From assembly GCA_933228895.1 (NCBI GenBank), contig OW121853.1, forward strand, positions 123,338,133-123,402,132: DNA of 64,000 nucleotides, in the 5' to 3' direction. A model generated the notes under the pieces. It had not been told where the DNA came from, made no database searches, and saw only the letters and a program-made list of their open reading frames with translations. Shown piece by piece: positions 23,976 through 35,300 of the stretch; positions within the stretch are counted from its first letter, which is position 1; every line of letters begins with the position of its first letter. This stretch comes from Platycnemis pennipes (taxonomy: Eukaryota > Arthropoda > Insecta > Odonata > Platycnemididae). The translations under genes were made by a program, and so were the position numbers.

Positions 23976-24032
23976 ACGCCTCCTACAGCACATTGCAGCC
24001 TCCTTGGTCCATCCGACAGCACGCCACTGTCA

Positions 24033-24642
24033 TCTTCATCTACATAATACCCTGCAAGCCACCATAAAGGTGTGTGGCAGGGGGTGAACTCTCACCAAAC
24101 ATGCACTACATATCATGCAACTCGCAACTATTAACAGGAAACCTTTATCACCATCCCGGGCTCTTTGCCCTTTATGGTCGTGGTAGGAATTATAAATGGG
24201 GGAATAGCGGTGGGGGAGAAAGGTTATTTTATTAGGGTAGTAGCTCGACGGGTTATTTTGTTGGGGAAAAATTGTGAGGGGAAATCCAGGAGAGAAAGGT
24301 TATTTGTTTGGGTATCAGTATTTGGAAGGATCCGGAGGGAAGAAGGGTTATTTTATTGAGGAACGAGTCATTGTAGAGGGATTTAGTTTGAGGGATGCCT
24401 AGTTGTTATGGGGAGAATTTAGGGAAGGGATTGGAAGGGATATTTTGTTAAGGTTTTATATTAGGGTCGGGATAGCTGGGGAAAGGTTCAATCAGGCTCG
24501 GGTGGCTGAAGGTTGGGGAGCTGAGAAGCTCCTTGCCCCATGCCGGTGTGGGAATAAGTAGAAGGAAGGGTGAAAGCTGAGGAGATAGGGTGTAGCAAAG
24601 CATACATGCAAAAACATGCTGTTAGTTGGGTTAGCTTTAAGC
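24033..24642 (-). mobile_element. LINE family B tail split by a G-rich insert
   Basis: Family B 3' sequence is at 24033-24120 and resumes at 24596-24642 ('catgctgttagttgggttag'), in the order seen in the uninterrupted copies. The 24121-24595 insert is G-rich on the plus strand, with loose repeats of GGTTATTTTRTTGGGG and no terminal inverted repeats that I can see. Confidence 0.55.
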
Positions 24643-24814
24643 GGAACTGACTGTCGGACTGTCAGCGGAAAGCATTCTCTTTAGTCGCATGTGTTTCAAT
24701 CGCCAATTTTAAAAAAAGTCAACGACAGGAGATTGCAACAAAAAATCAAATACATCTATGAATGTTATCACGCGACCCTTTTTTCAAAGATTGATACATC
24801 GGATCCGTGATAAA

Positions 24815-25115
24815 GCTAGTTCCGACCTCTATATAGAGGGCCAGGATTCGAATCCCAGCGGCAGAAGATATTTTTCATGGGTAATCCTGAGTGCTTCGTG
24901 GAGAGCACTTAGAGTACAGTACTCCGTCCGTCGGATGAACCGTTAAACCTATGGACCCCTTGGTGTCTTAAGTTAGGAGCAGGCTTAAGCCAACGTCGGA
25001 TTTCTTTCCACCATTCCTCCGCTCCCTGAAAGAATCCTACTTCCACCCAATTATCCACCAAATCTATATTTTGCGAATGACCCTGGCTGTCGGCCGCTAA
25101 CCCATGATAACAATA
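24815..25115 (+). mobile_element. tRNA-derived SINE
   Basis: A B-box-like GGATTCGAATCCC (24845) follows a weak A-box region. Then comes the family body shared with 1-240 and 27924-28265: CAGTACTCCGTCCGTCGGAT and the 'ttatccacc' block. It ends at about 25115 with 'cccatgataacaat'. The 5' head is eroded. Confidence 0.7.
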
Positions 25116-25138
25116 GCATTTCTATGCAGAAGAACTTT

Positions 25139-25345
25139 TTTATTAGTAAGACTATCGTCGAGGGAAAAGTGAACGGGAAGATTGGAAAAGGCAGGCCTCG
25201 TATGAGATACATGGAACAGGTTGTGAAGGATGTAAAAGAGAAGAATTACGTCACAATGAAAAGGTTGGCCGATAGAAGAATTGAGTAGAAAGCTGCCTCA
25301 AACCAATCCTAGGATTGTTGACCAATGATGATGATGATGAATGTA
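25139..25345 (+). mobile_element. RTE-like LINE 3' end
   Basis: It encodes the end of the same protein as 59466-59873 (GKGRPRMRYMEQVVK-like residues, then RLADRRIE and a stop). It is followed by 'ccaatcctaggattgttgac' and a GAT-repeat tail at 25325-25342. Confidence 0.75.
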
Positions 25346-25624
25346 AACAGTGCCACCAGTATATGCAGGATACATGTAAACACTCCTCAAGGAAAGGTAA
25401 AATTAAAAAGCTGATAATAAATACAGAGGCAAATAGATGCAAGAGATAATTTTAATTCATAAATCCTCTTCTTTTCATGTAATTTATATAATATCAGCCA
25501 GAATATCTTTCGCAATTGTGTTAGAAATAAGTGTAGAAATTTAAAAACCAGAGCAGAATAGTGTTAACAATGCCATTAAACTTTAAGGCATGCATAAATT
25601 ACGTTGTAGAATATCTAGTGATCG
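25346..25624. other. No recognisable feature
   Basis: AT-rich. I see nothing supportable. Confidence 0.45.
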
Positions 25625-25850
25625 GTCTAAGGAAATTCTACAAAATGCTTTACGGAATTTCTACAGGATGCTCTATGGAATCTGAACAGAACGCCAGGGA
25701 ATATCTACGGAACGTCTTAAGGAACCTGCACAGAACGTTAGGGAATTTCAGCAGAACTTTCTACGGAATTCCTTAAAAAAGTGCTTCAACATGTTAAGGA
25801 ATTTATTGAGTGGCCTAAGGAATTATTTTAAGGAACTCCTATGGAAGTTT
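25625..25850. repeat. Degenerate 22-bp tandem repeat
   Basis: Successive units begin GGAATT or GGAATC and continue TCTACAGAACG-like, with a period of 22-23 bp from about 25630 to 25775. Weaker units run to about 25850. The frame at 25561-25776 that spans it is a by-product of the repeat. Confidence 0.65.
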
Positions 25851-26499
25851 TCAGCAGGGTACTAACTCCTTTTGTCATTGATCAGGAATTAGAATTCAAA
25901 TTACTAATCGACTGCTCATTTTTTATATTGCATATTCAAATACGAGATGTATTTTTCGTCTTTGTCCCTCTTTCGCCAATCGCGGACTTCGCGGGACTAA
26001 CATAGGTGTATTAAGTGTAATTAGGGACTAACATAGGTATATTAATTGTGTTTATCATTGGAGTTCGTGACAACTTTTCGTGACACTTATCCTTTTAACG
26101 TTCTGACATTAGATGGACATCTCTCGGTAGGTTTCGAAGTTTTTTTTTCACACCGCTTTCCTGGCTGTGTGTTTCCCTGCTATGGTTTCTTTCCACAATG
26201 GACGCGAGTTTTTGCCCCTAGGTTTTCCCCATTCATTTACATACCTTTTCAAGCATGTTTGCTTATGGTTTTTCATTGCGACTTCCTGCTTATCGACTGC
26301 AGCTTCGTCAAACGACAACAATGATTTCTTCATCTTTCTTTTTTTTATGCATGGAAATTGGACGAGGGAGAAGGAACTACAAGTATTCAGTCTGAATCTT
26401 GCCCCAAACAAGGATTGCCACTGCTGATTTTCTCAAGCCATTAACTAATGAGCGTAGGCATCGACAATTACTGGATTCATAATCAATAGATGAAATCGC
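25851..26499. other. No recognisable gene
   Basis: Overlapping frames of 70-90 codons on both strands at 26046-26427 have no known motif. I see nothing else. Confidence 0.45.
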
Positions 26500-26514
26500 T
26501 GTGAACTCGAATCG

Positions 26515-26590
26515 CGGGCCGACCAGGTTGTTGGGTCGGGTCGTATTGGTGACCCAATAGTCGTGAGTTCGATTCCCGCATTGGATATGG
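26515..26590 (+). repeat. tRNA-like sequence, probably a SINE head
   Basis: GAGTTCGATTCCC is a good polymerase III B box, preceded by a weakly A-box-like 'gttgttgggtcggg' about 50 nt upstream. No convincing cloverleaf folds by eye. The body cannot be delimited. Confidence 0.4.
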
Positions 26591-27923
26591 ATTGTAATTG
26601 GCATTAAAATTCGTTAGACGGTTCGCTTTCCACAGTTCCATGTATTTACCAAACCCAGGGGAATATTCATCGCTGAACGCCACTCGCTGATTAAGTAGGT
26701 ACATAATTTCATTAAGCCAAAGTTCATGCGGGTAAGGACAGTGATTACTCGGTACTTCCGTCGAAAACTTTATGCCATTGAATAAGTGCATTAATTAATT
26801 GACACATACTAATGCCATCATGAGCTGAAACCTCTTATTCATATGATTTCCCAAACCAATGAGTATTAAAATATTTTTTCAACCTTCATGTATCGCAAAA
26901 TTTTCTGGGATTAAATATAAAGCATAATCCTAGCTGGCAAACGCTTGCTCGCTTGGAACCCTCACCCTTGGCGAGGGTGTGGGGTGTGGTAGACATCAGA
27001 CAGGACTTCAGAGCACAAAAACTGAACCATCTCCCCTGACTTAAACGGCAAACATGAAGTAAAACGAACCTCCGTCTCAAAATTGGGTCAAGAGGTGGTA
27101 ACAAAATTAGGCAGCCAAAATTAAGGCAGGCCTGACTGAAAAAATAGTCGCTAATCTTGTGTTTCCCAGACCTCCGTAGCAAAGCGATTGAGCAGCACCT
27201 ACCATTATGCCAAGCCAGGTATTTACGCTAACGTGTTGGCCACTGATTGACCTTTAAAATTACAATTATACCGTCGAAAAGTTTTCTTTGCGATACAATT
27301 TACCTATACTTCGTGTGTTCCAACAATTTTAATTTTCATCAATTACATTTAGTACTTTCCCCTATGAGAGAATTACACTGAATATATCCATTTAAACGAA
27401 GTTCCTTTCATTCAATAATGCTCGTATTCCACAATTTCGCGTGCGAAGACGTCGGAGGAGTCGTTTATTGAGATCGGGCTCGAATTTAAGATATAAGATC
27501 TCCCCATCCCTTCCATTCTTATCCTTATACCTTTCCTCCCGGTCTGCAGCGCCTTTTAGTGCCGAAACAGACTTGAAAATACCCATGATGTTAAGATATT
27601 AGTTTTCGCCCCCTTCTTACCAATAAATGCAGGACCGTAAATATTAAGCCAATGAATCGTCTATTTTTTGTGCATGATAAAACAAAGATTTTTCATGAAT
27701 ACCACAGTTAATACTATTTGTTCACTAATCACTGCGTGAATGAATAGTATTTTTTTTTCAAGAAAGATGATTTTTATAATGTATCTTTCTCCCATCCCTG
27801 TCGAGCAAACACCGTGACGGTTGGCACGACTCCTCCCCCACCTCTCCAGCGTGATGTAATTTATGGACGGCTCCTTATGAGGGGGTATTAGTACATATTA
27901 AAAAAAACTGGTGAAGGAATTAT
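26591..27923. other. No recognisable gene
   Basis: Short frames only. None shows a known motif or usable splice partners. Confidence 0.45.
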
Positions 27924-28265
27924 GGGGGCCGGGTTGGTGTGGTGGCTAGAGTACTGGCTTCCCATCCCACTGGACGCATATTCGAATCCCAGCAGAGGTA
28001 GATTTTTTTCAATGGAATCCATGTCTACACTTGCGTGAAATAAGGAGAGCACTTCAACGCTAGTACCTCGTCAGTGTAATACAATGAGAAGTTAAGCCGT
28101 GAAGTCCTTGACGCCTTTCGTTAAGAGCGGGCTAACGCCGACGCCGGGTTTCACTCCTAAGTCACTACTTTTCCATTTAAAAAAATCCTACCTTTCATCA
28201 GATTCCCACTTACACTCAATGGCGCGGTTGATGTTGATTGCCTTCCCTAGCAACAATGACAACAG
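27924..28265 (+). mobile_element. tRNA-derived SINE, best-preserved head
   Basis: The head GGCCGGGTTGGTGTGGTGG..CTAGAGTACTGG carries an A-box-like word (GTGTGGTGGCTAGAG) and a B box at ATATTCGAATCCC. The family body follows ('gagcacttcaacgctagta', 'gctaacgccgacgccgggtt'). It lies about 0.7 kb upstream of the desaturase promoter. Copies or parts recur at 1-240, 24815-25115 and 44835-45005. Confidence 0.75.
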
Positions 28266-28950
28266 TAGCAGCCATTCTTATAAGTTGAGTAGAAGTTTCA
28301 CCAAACGCAAATTCCGTATTTTACAAGTAGGTTTCCAACATCTTTGGCATTGTATAAGTTTTAAGCAAACTAAGTCCAAAATACTAAAGAACGTGTTACA
28401 TTCTTTGTTGTTTGTTGTAATTTCAATAGTGTAGAAACACGTTGTTGAAGAATGAAGTTCAAGAATTTCACAGAATTGATTACGTTCGAATTACATTCAG
28501 TAAGTGACCGCGGAGAATTTAGCATTCTTTACGAACTAATTCAAATAGCAGCAACGAAACCACAAAAACAGAGTAACACAGGAGAATTAACCACGAAATA
28601 ATGACATTCTGTGCAGGAATACCAATTAGGTAACTGCGGTATACAAAGGTAAATACGGTACTACAAAGTTTACTACAAAGGTAAACTTTGTAGAATTCCT
28701 AAAGCTACGCCGTAAATGCAACGAAGGAGCCAAAAACCAGCGTCTTTTGCCAAACCGAAGAAGGTCAAAATCAAAATTTGTTTGTTTCCACAGCCCGTTC
28801 AAACCCGACAATAGCAATTAGGACGACAATGACATTACAATGATGCCGATCAAAGAAACCCGAACACGACGGCCGGGTGTATGTGCGGCAGGCTTGAAAT
28901 TATTCATTCATTGTCTCCGTTGTGAAAGGCGATTGCTGTCTTTCTCAATC
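28266..28950. other. Upstream region of the desaturase gene
   Basis: No gene. There is a small duplication, 'ctacaaag.tttactacaaaggtaaactttgtag' (28661-28694), with dyad symmetry. Regulatory sites cannot be named by eye. Confidence 0.45.
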
Positions 28951-28956
28951 CCCAGG

Positions 28957-29001
28957 TATAAAACGTGAGTGGAGAGGCGAGGGTGAGTCAGAGTGAGTTC
29001 A
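28957..29001 (+). promoter_or_regulatory. Core promoter: TATA box and initiator candidates
   Basis: TATAAAA at 28957-28963 lies 144 bp upstream of the desaturase start codon. Two arthropod initiator-like words follow: TCAGA at 28988 (A at +1 puts TATA at -33, the canonical distance) and the better match TCAGT at 28999 (TATA at -44, a little long). The leader to 29106 contains one out-of-frame ATG at 29042. Strand, spacing and position support a promoter, but the start site is a guess. Confidence 0.55.
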
Positions 29002-29106
29002 GTCGTTCATCGCTCCGGTCTCCTTCCTCCGAGCAGCCGTTCATGAAATCGAAGTCTCCTCAACGGCTTCCGCATCCCTCTGAGGAGTAGTGAGTGTTAT
29101 CCAACC

Positions 29107-29329
29107 ATGACCGTTGACTCGAAAATACGGATTGGACTGAAAGGGGATCCGAAAGACAACTCTAAGGTGGAAGAAAACATCGTTCAGCTGGAGAAACTGG
29201 GCACCGATCTCAACTTCAAGAGGCAGATTGTTTGGAAAAATGTGATAGGTTTTATTTACCTGCACGTTGCGGCGTTCTATGGATTACACATTGCCATCAC
29301 GAGCGCTAAGATATGGACCAATCTCTGGG
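29107..29329 (+). CDS. Desaturase exon 1
   Basis: This codes for residues 1-74 and the first base of codon 75. It has a hydrophilic N-terminus, then the first membrane segment (about residues 44-66, IGFIYLHVAAFYGLHIAI) and the family motif TSAKIW. The donor is ctctggg|gtgagt. Confidence 0.93.
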
Positions 29330-32300
29330 GTGAGTGTGCTTTTTCATGATTTCGAATGCTTGAATCTATTTCGCTAAAGATGGCAAAGGTGTTTTATGTT
29401 CTTAACCACATATCATAAAGATTATAACCAGTGGCGTCCCAGCGGGGGGAAGAGAGGTTTAGGGTTTATACTCCCCCAAAAAAATTCCCGTATTTTACTA
29501 TATTGTGCACTAGCGTTTATAATTTTGCTTATTGGGCTGAAAAATGCAGTTGAATCAGGGGCGTCGGAACTATTTTCGCTGGGAGAGGCCAACCTTGAAA
29601 AGGGCCCGGCTCTTAAGAATAGGGCCCAGCGGCGTCGGAAGTGGGGGTCAGGGGGGGCATTCGGCCCCCCCCCCCAGAAATTGCCCCGGGCCCTTGAGAA
29701 ATCAGTCTTCATTAATTAAAATTAAATTTCACTTGTATCCAGCTTGCCTATTCCCTTTATGACGCATATTCTACCACCTTCATATGCACTTTTAGCGGAA
29801 TTCTAGTCTACCCCCTCCTATCCGCAAAAGAATGCGGGCCCTTTTCATAGGAGCCGGGCCCTTTTCTTAAGAGCCGGGCCCTTTTCTTAAGAGCCGGGCC
29901 CTATTATAACTACTGAATTACATACCGGACAATAAATTGTGTTAGTTTGTATTGAATATTCCACTTGGTAAATACCAATGATAATTTTCGTAATTTAGGA
30001 ATTAAGAATCAGAATTTTTAAAAGTAAATGTTCTTATCGTTATATTTCTGGAAAGTTATTCTTTTCCTTAATCGTAAAGGCTTTAAAAAAATTCTTAAAA
30101 CCGGTGGAGTAATTCTCATTTTTCTTGATTTAATATTTCCAGCATTTTTTGTCCTTGTTGCAAGCGCACAAGGAGTGCTAATGGGTGCTCACAGATTATA
30201 TTCCCACAAAGCATACAAAGCTTCATGGCAGCTCCGTCTCATCCTTGTGACTCTTCAGACTGTTGCAGGACAAGTTAGTATTTTATATTTGTATCACTGT
30301 ACGATAGTTAAAGAGTTTTATCTTGTAACTCATTTGTTTATTTTTAAAATATCAATATCCATATACAGCAAGTACTTTCACTTCCATCAGAAGTAGAAAT
30401 TATAACTGGGCTGTGTCTAATTACCTGTACTTCGAACTAACTTGTGTGTCTGCTATATCAGACAATGTATATGTTGTTGCAATTGTTGCACTATGAATTA
30501 GCTTCAATATACCCTAATGAAATAAAAAATAGTCAATTGACAACTAGTTCCACAGCTAAGCTTTTGCCTAATATATTAATCTGATGAATGAGAGAAGAGT
30601 TTACCCCATATTGGTGCTCTTAGGGGTATTGTACCTACAGCTAATAAATATTTATTTATTTATATTAAACCCAGAAGCATGAGATAACCACAGTCATGGA
30701 AGGGGCCAAAATCCTCCCACCCCCAACCACAGTTGTTTCTCATAAAGATCTGCCACCCAGGAAATCACTCAGGTTTACGCTTAGCAGAGCATGTCCAAAG
30801 AGGCCTTGAACTTGATACCTTTGTTTCAAGCTCAAGGCCTTGTTTCTTTGCCAAGTTTTCCTTGAAGGTTAATTAATCTATGCACTTTCATGAAAATAAA
30901 ATTATACCATTCCATGTTTCTATGATCACCAACAATATCCTGAATTATGGCCACAAAATAAAACCTCATTTAACTTGTAATTGTAGTTTTTAGAACCTAC
31001 TGATTTCACTCAACCCTCAGCGGCAAAAGTGATGTAAAATTTTTGGGCATGCAGTAGCAACATCATTATTTGCATAGAAAATGAAAGAATAATTCATGAT
31101 TGGGAATAAAAATTGTTTCATTTCTGCACCAATTTAGAACTGCATGTATATCTGGGTAAGAGATCACAGGCAGCACCACAAGTACAGCGACACCGACGCA
31201 GACCCTCATAATGCCATTCGTGGATTTTTCTTCTCACACATGGGATGGTTGATGTCCAGAAAACACCCAAAAGTCATTGAAAAAGGAAAGGGAATTGACA
31301 TGAGTGACTTGGAAGCAGATGGAATTGTGATGTTCCAGAAGAAGTAAGTAGTTAAAATCCACTGTGACCTCAACGACAGCAAAAATGTTCACGATTTTTC
31401 ACCCTCTTCTTCATTTCTCTTTACTTCCTGTTTTACCATCCTAATTACAATATTATCACATCAATCATGGCATTTTACAACATATATTTGAATTGTTTTC
31501 AAGGTTAATTTGGGTTGATGCAGAAATAAGAAAAAATACAGAGAGAACAGAAGGTCTCAACAAGGTTGACTTTTAAGGTTTCAAGGGGGAACTAGAGCCT
31601 CTATTTAGCAAAGTGAAATGCACTTTTTATCTGCGCTATCTTGGAAAAATGGAGTGGTATTCTGTACTATGGTGAAAGAGAGGAATGGGGAAAAATATGC
31701 CAAGGAACAATGAAATAAATCAATCATCAAGTGAATATAACAACACTGATAGGTTGGAGAATATCTAATATTTTTTATTCCTCACTGTTGTAGGTCACCC
31801 TTCCTTTATCACGAATCCTTACTCTGGTGCATGTGAATGCTCAATTGGCAAGTGAAACTCTTCATTCAACATTTCAGTTTCTGATGTCATTTCCATCTAA
31901 AGTATGCATTCTGATGATTAACTGACAATTCTACCTTTTCCACTTTCTTCCCCTTCTACCTGAATAGGTATTTATTAACTTTCTACATCAAGGGAAACAC
32001 AATTCATTGGTCTTCTAATGGTTTCTCCTTTTTTCAAAGCATTTAAACTCTACCTCAAACACACTATTCCCTAAAGGTAGTTGTTTCAGGCTTGATGGTG
32101 AACACCTGAAGATGGTGTTGTACTCCGAAACCGGTCGAGTAAAAATCCTTATTTTTGTAGAAAATTGCCAGTCTTTTTCTTTCAACACTAATCCCTGCCT
32201 GCAATCCTTTGCTTGATTGACTAATATTTAATTATGCACCAGAGTGATTTACTCAATGGTATTCTTTCCCCCTTTTTTTATTCCAATGCCACTCAAACCA

Positions 32301-35300
32301 TTTTGCTCAAGTACCCACACGTTCAAGGGAAAATGTGAAGGTGAAAATAAATCACATCTCATGGCTGAACTAATTCACCAACCACTTGCTTTTCACCATT
32401 TGATTGAGGTAGATGCTTCTAACAAGATGGATGTTTTGGATTTCCTCTCAACTTTTTAGAATACTTTTATTAGCTTTGCCACATTTTCTTCAGTAAGATT
32501 TTTCCTCTGATGGAAGCTGGAAGAAGAAGACACTGTCTCCATTGAAGCCTTTTAAATCATATAAAACAAATAAAAATGTGCTATTTGGCACTTAGCTCAT
32601 TCCAAAAACTAGGTTTTTCATAAATTTATGGCATTTAGATGCAGGGATGGCTTAAGACAACATTTTTCACCCGGGTAAGAGATTATTCCAGCACCACCTC
32701 CCCCCCTTCCCACTCGTCAAACCCTGCTGTAGCACATATTCACCATTTTAATGTAGCAGTAAAATTTGAGTAGTTAAAAAATAGTAAATTTGTTGAACAT
32801 GTAGTAAGTTGTCAATCCCCAAATAAAAAAAAAAGATTTTTCCATTCCCACGGCACCTCAGGCTGCCACCCAGGTCACGCCAGCCTGCTTAAAAGAATGT
32901 TTTGCAAACAAATCCACCAACCGGAGCACAGTTAGGCAACAGTTTAGAATCCTCGTTAGGCAGAATAGAGTCAAGGAATCATGACTCTCTATGCAGATCT
33001 GATGATTATGAATTGACAGTTTACCTAGTCAACTGTAGTTTGAATTGTAGATGTATCAAGAGGTGATGTAAATTATTACAGAACCATTCTAACGCCTGCA
33101 ACCTCAAAGAAAAGATTACATCGAAGTTCATGAAAGTTTCTTAAGTGCGCCTAAAAATCAAAAAGCCACACTTGAAGCCAATTTATTGAGTTATTTCATG
33201 TCTTCATCTCTCCATAGGTACTACAAGACTCTCTACTTCCTGCTGGCAATCGCAATACCAACACTGGTACCCTACTATCTGTGGCAAGAGGACATCTGGA
33301 ATTCATTGTTCGTGGCTTACTTTTTCCGTTATGTGTTTTTGCTGCATGGAACATGGACTGTAAACAGTTTTGCTCATATCTATGGAAACAGGCCCTATGA
33401 CAAGTGAGTATGGTGGATTGTGCATAATTGTATATCACTGGTAGCCAACTTAAAGAAAAATACAACTTTTCAAAGCTGGTATGTTTACTCTCATGTTTGA
33501 AAGTACGTAACTCTTGGAGGATATGATACTTTCTTCTCCTTGTCCGGCATGGCAAACCAGTGGGAGCTTTGGCCTCATTACAATATTAATTTCCTCTGTT
33601 TTCTCTTCTCTCCTTTGCCATCCCCTTTTACCCACTCATATCCATTTTTCTAAGGTCTTCAAACACATCATTCATCTATCTTCTTCTCCATCAACTTCCC
33701 TTTCTGTTTTTGTAGACCTGGAACTGGTAGGATTAAATTTTATGACTTTATCTATTTCTTGGTTATATCTTATTCTCAGAGTGTCATTTTCTTTAACTGC
33801 CAGCAAATACTTCATTTGACTTTTGTTTCATATTTCCTCACTTCTTCCTCCTTTTTTGCGACTGTCCATGTTTCACCTCTATTAGTGAAATAACGTAAAT
33901 GAATTTTACTTAGTGAATTCTTGAACGTTATCAACATGTTGTTCCATGAAGTCAAGCCTAGCAATTTGTTATATATTCTATAGGTGAAAACTGGTCTAAT
34001 ATAAACATATAATTAATTTTGTATTGTTTCTAATGGAATTGCTTCTCAATACCTTCATGGTTGCATTGCATGCCCTATTTTCTGCTTGTATCTTTTCTAT
34101 GACTATCATATTCATGCACCCTTCTTTATCCATGATTATACCTAAACACCTAAACTAAATTACCACTTCAAAGAACTATTCCTTTACACACAATGTATTT
34201 TATTTCCTTACTGTTTCTGATGCTGTTATCAGATTATCAAATGCTTAGTTTTATTGTCATTTACATTTTATGAGTTCTTAATAGACTTAAACCAGGCATA
34301 ATCTTAAGGATGTGATAGTTCAAAAGCAGGAAATGAGCCAATTTATTAAAAAGTAAAAATCAAAATAACTTAAAAATGATCAGTTAATCCCATTATTTAC
34401 TTTTCAGCAAGGAATAGGGTCGTTTATATTATTTTTTTCACTGCTGGATCTGATAGAGTTTGTAAAGTAAAAAGACCCGTATTTTTCCATTTTTTGATCC
34501 TTCAATTATTTCTCGAGTTATAAGTGGCGAAAAACTGATGTTTTTAACTCTTTCGGAAAAGTGGGCACGGTTCAACCTCTGTTGCAACTTGAAACCAGAT
34601 TAACTTCGTCCAATCATAACTGAGCCCGCAAAGCTACTTTGTCTTATCTCAAAGCGGGGGACACAGCTGACCCTGCCAATAGGAGCAATTGTGACAGAAT
34701 CTGTGCGAGTAGACCTTCCGAGAACCCCCCTCTACTCCCTTCCCCTAAAAGCAGTCAAGGACGAGAGAAAAATGATGTCAATGACATCAAAGCAGCTTCT
34801 TCGGTGGGCGTCACCTTTTGCTTATTTTAATTTTTGATTTATTAGTGAAAAGTGGTAGTTAGAAAATTAATTTTTTTTACCAAAATTCATTTTTCGATTC
34901 CATCTAACAATTTCATGTACAATATTACAATTTCGGTTCTGAGTAAATGCCCCGATTAGAATTCTTTTTAAGATAAAGTGTTCATCCTCTTATTAGCATT
35001 CACTGAAGTGGCTAGTTTAAGTGTTGCTGAGAAACAGGTATTCTTAAGAAGCATTTTGGTAATTGTCTCTGAGGCCATAACTTTCAAAGATTCTTGCATT
35101 ATTTCTTATTAAAAATTACACTTAACGTAATTTGCATAAAGTGAATGGATTCTGTAGCATTATCTCCTTCTATGAATGCCAGTTTGGTATGTATTAAAGC
35201 AAAGTTTTAAGGATGAATTAATAAGCTATTTATCAGAATATTCTGAATTATGATGGTTTGGAGATATTCCAATTTCCTTGGAATAGTATCTGATGACTAA

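Noticed and set aside
26046..26427. Overlapping frames of 86-92 codons on both strands as a small gene
   Set aside because: No motif, no supporting splice or promoter signals, and open in both strands as expected by chance.
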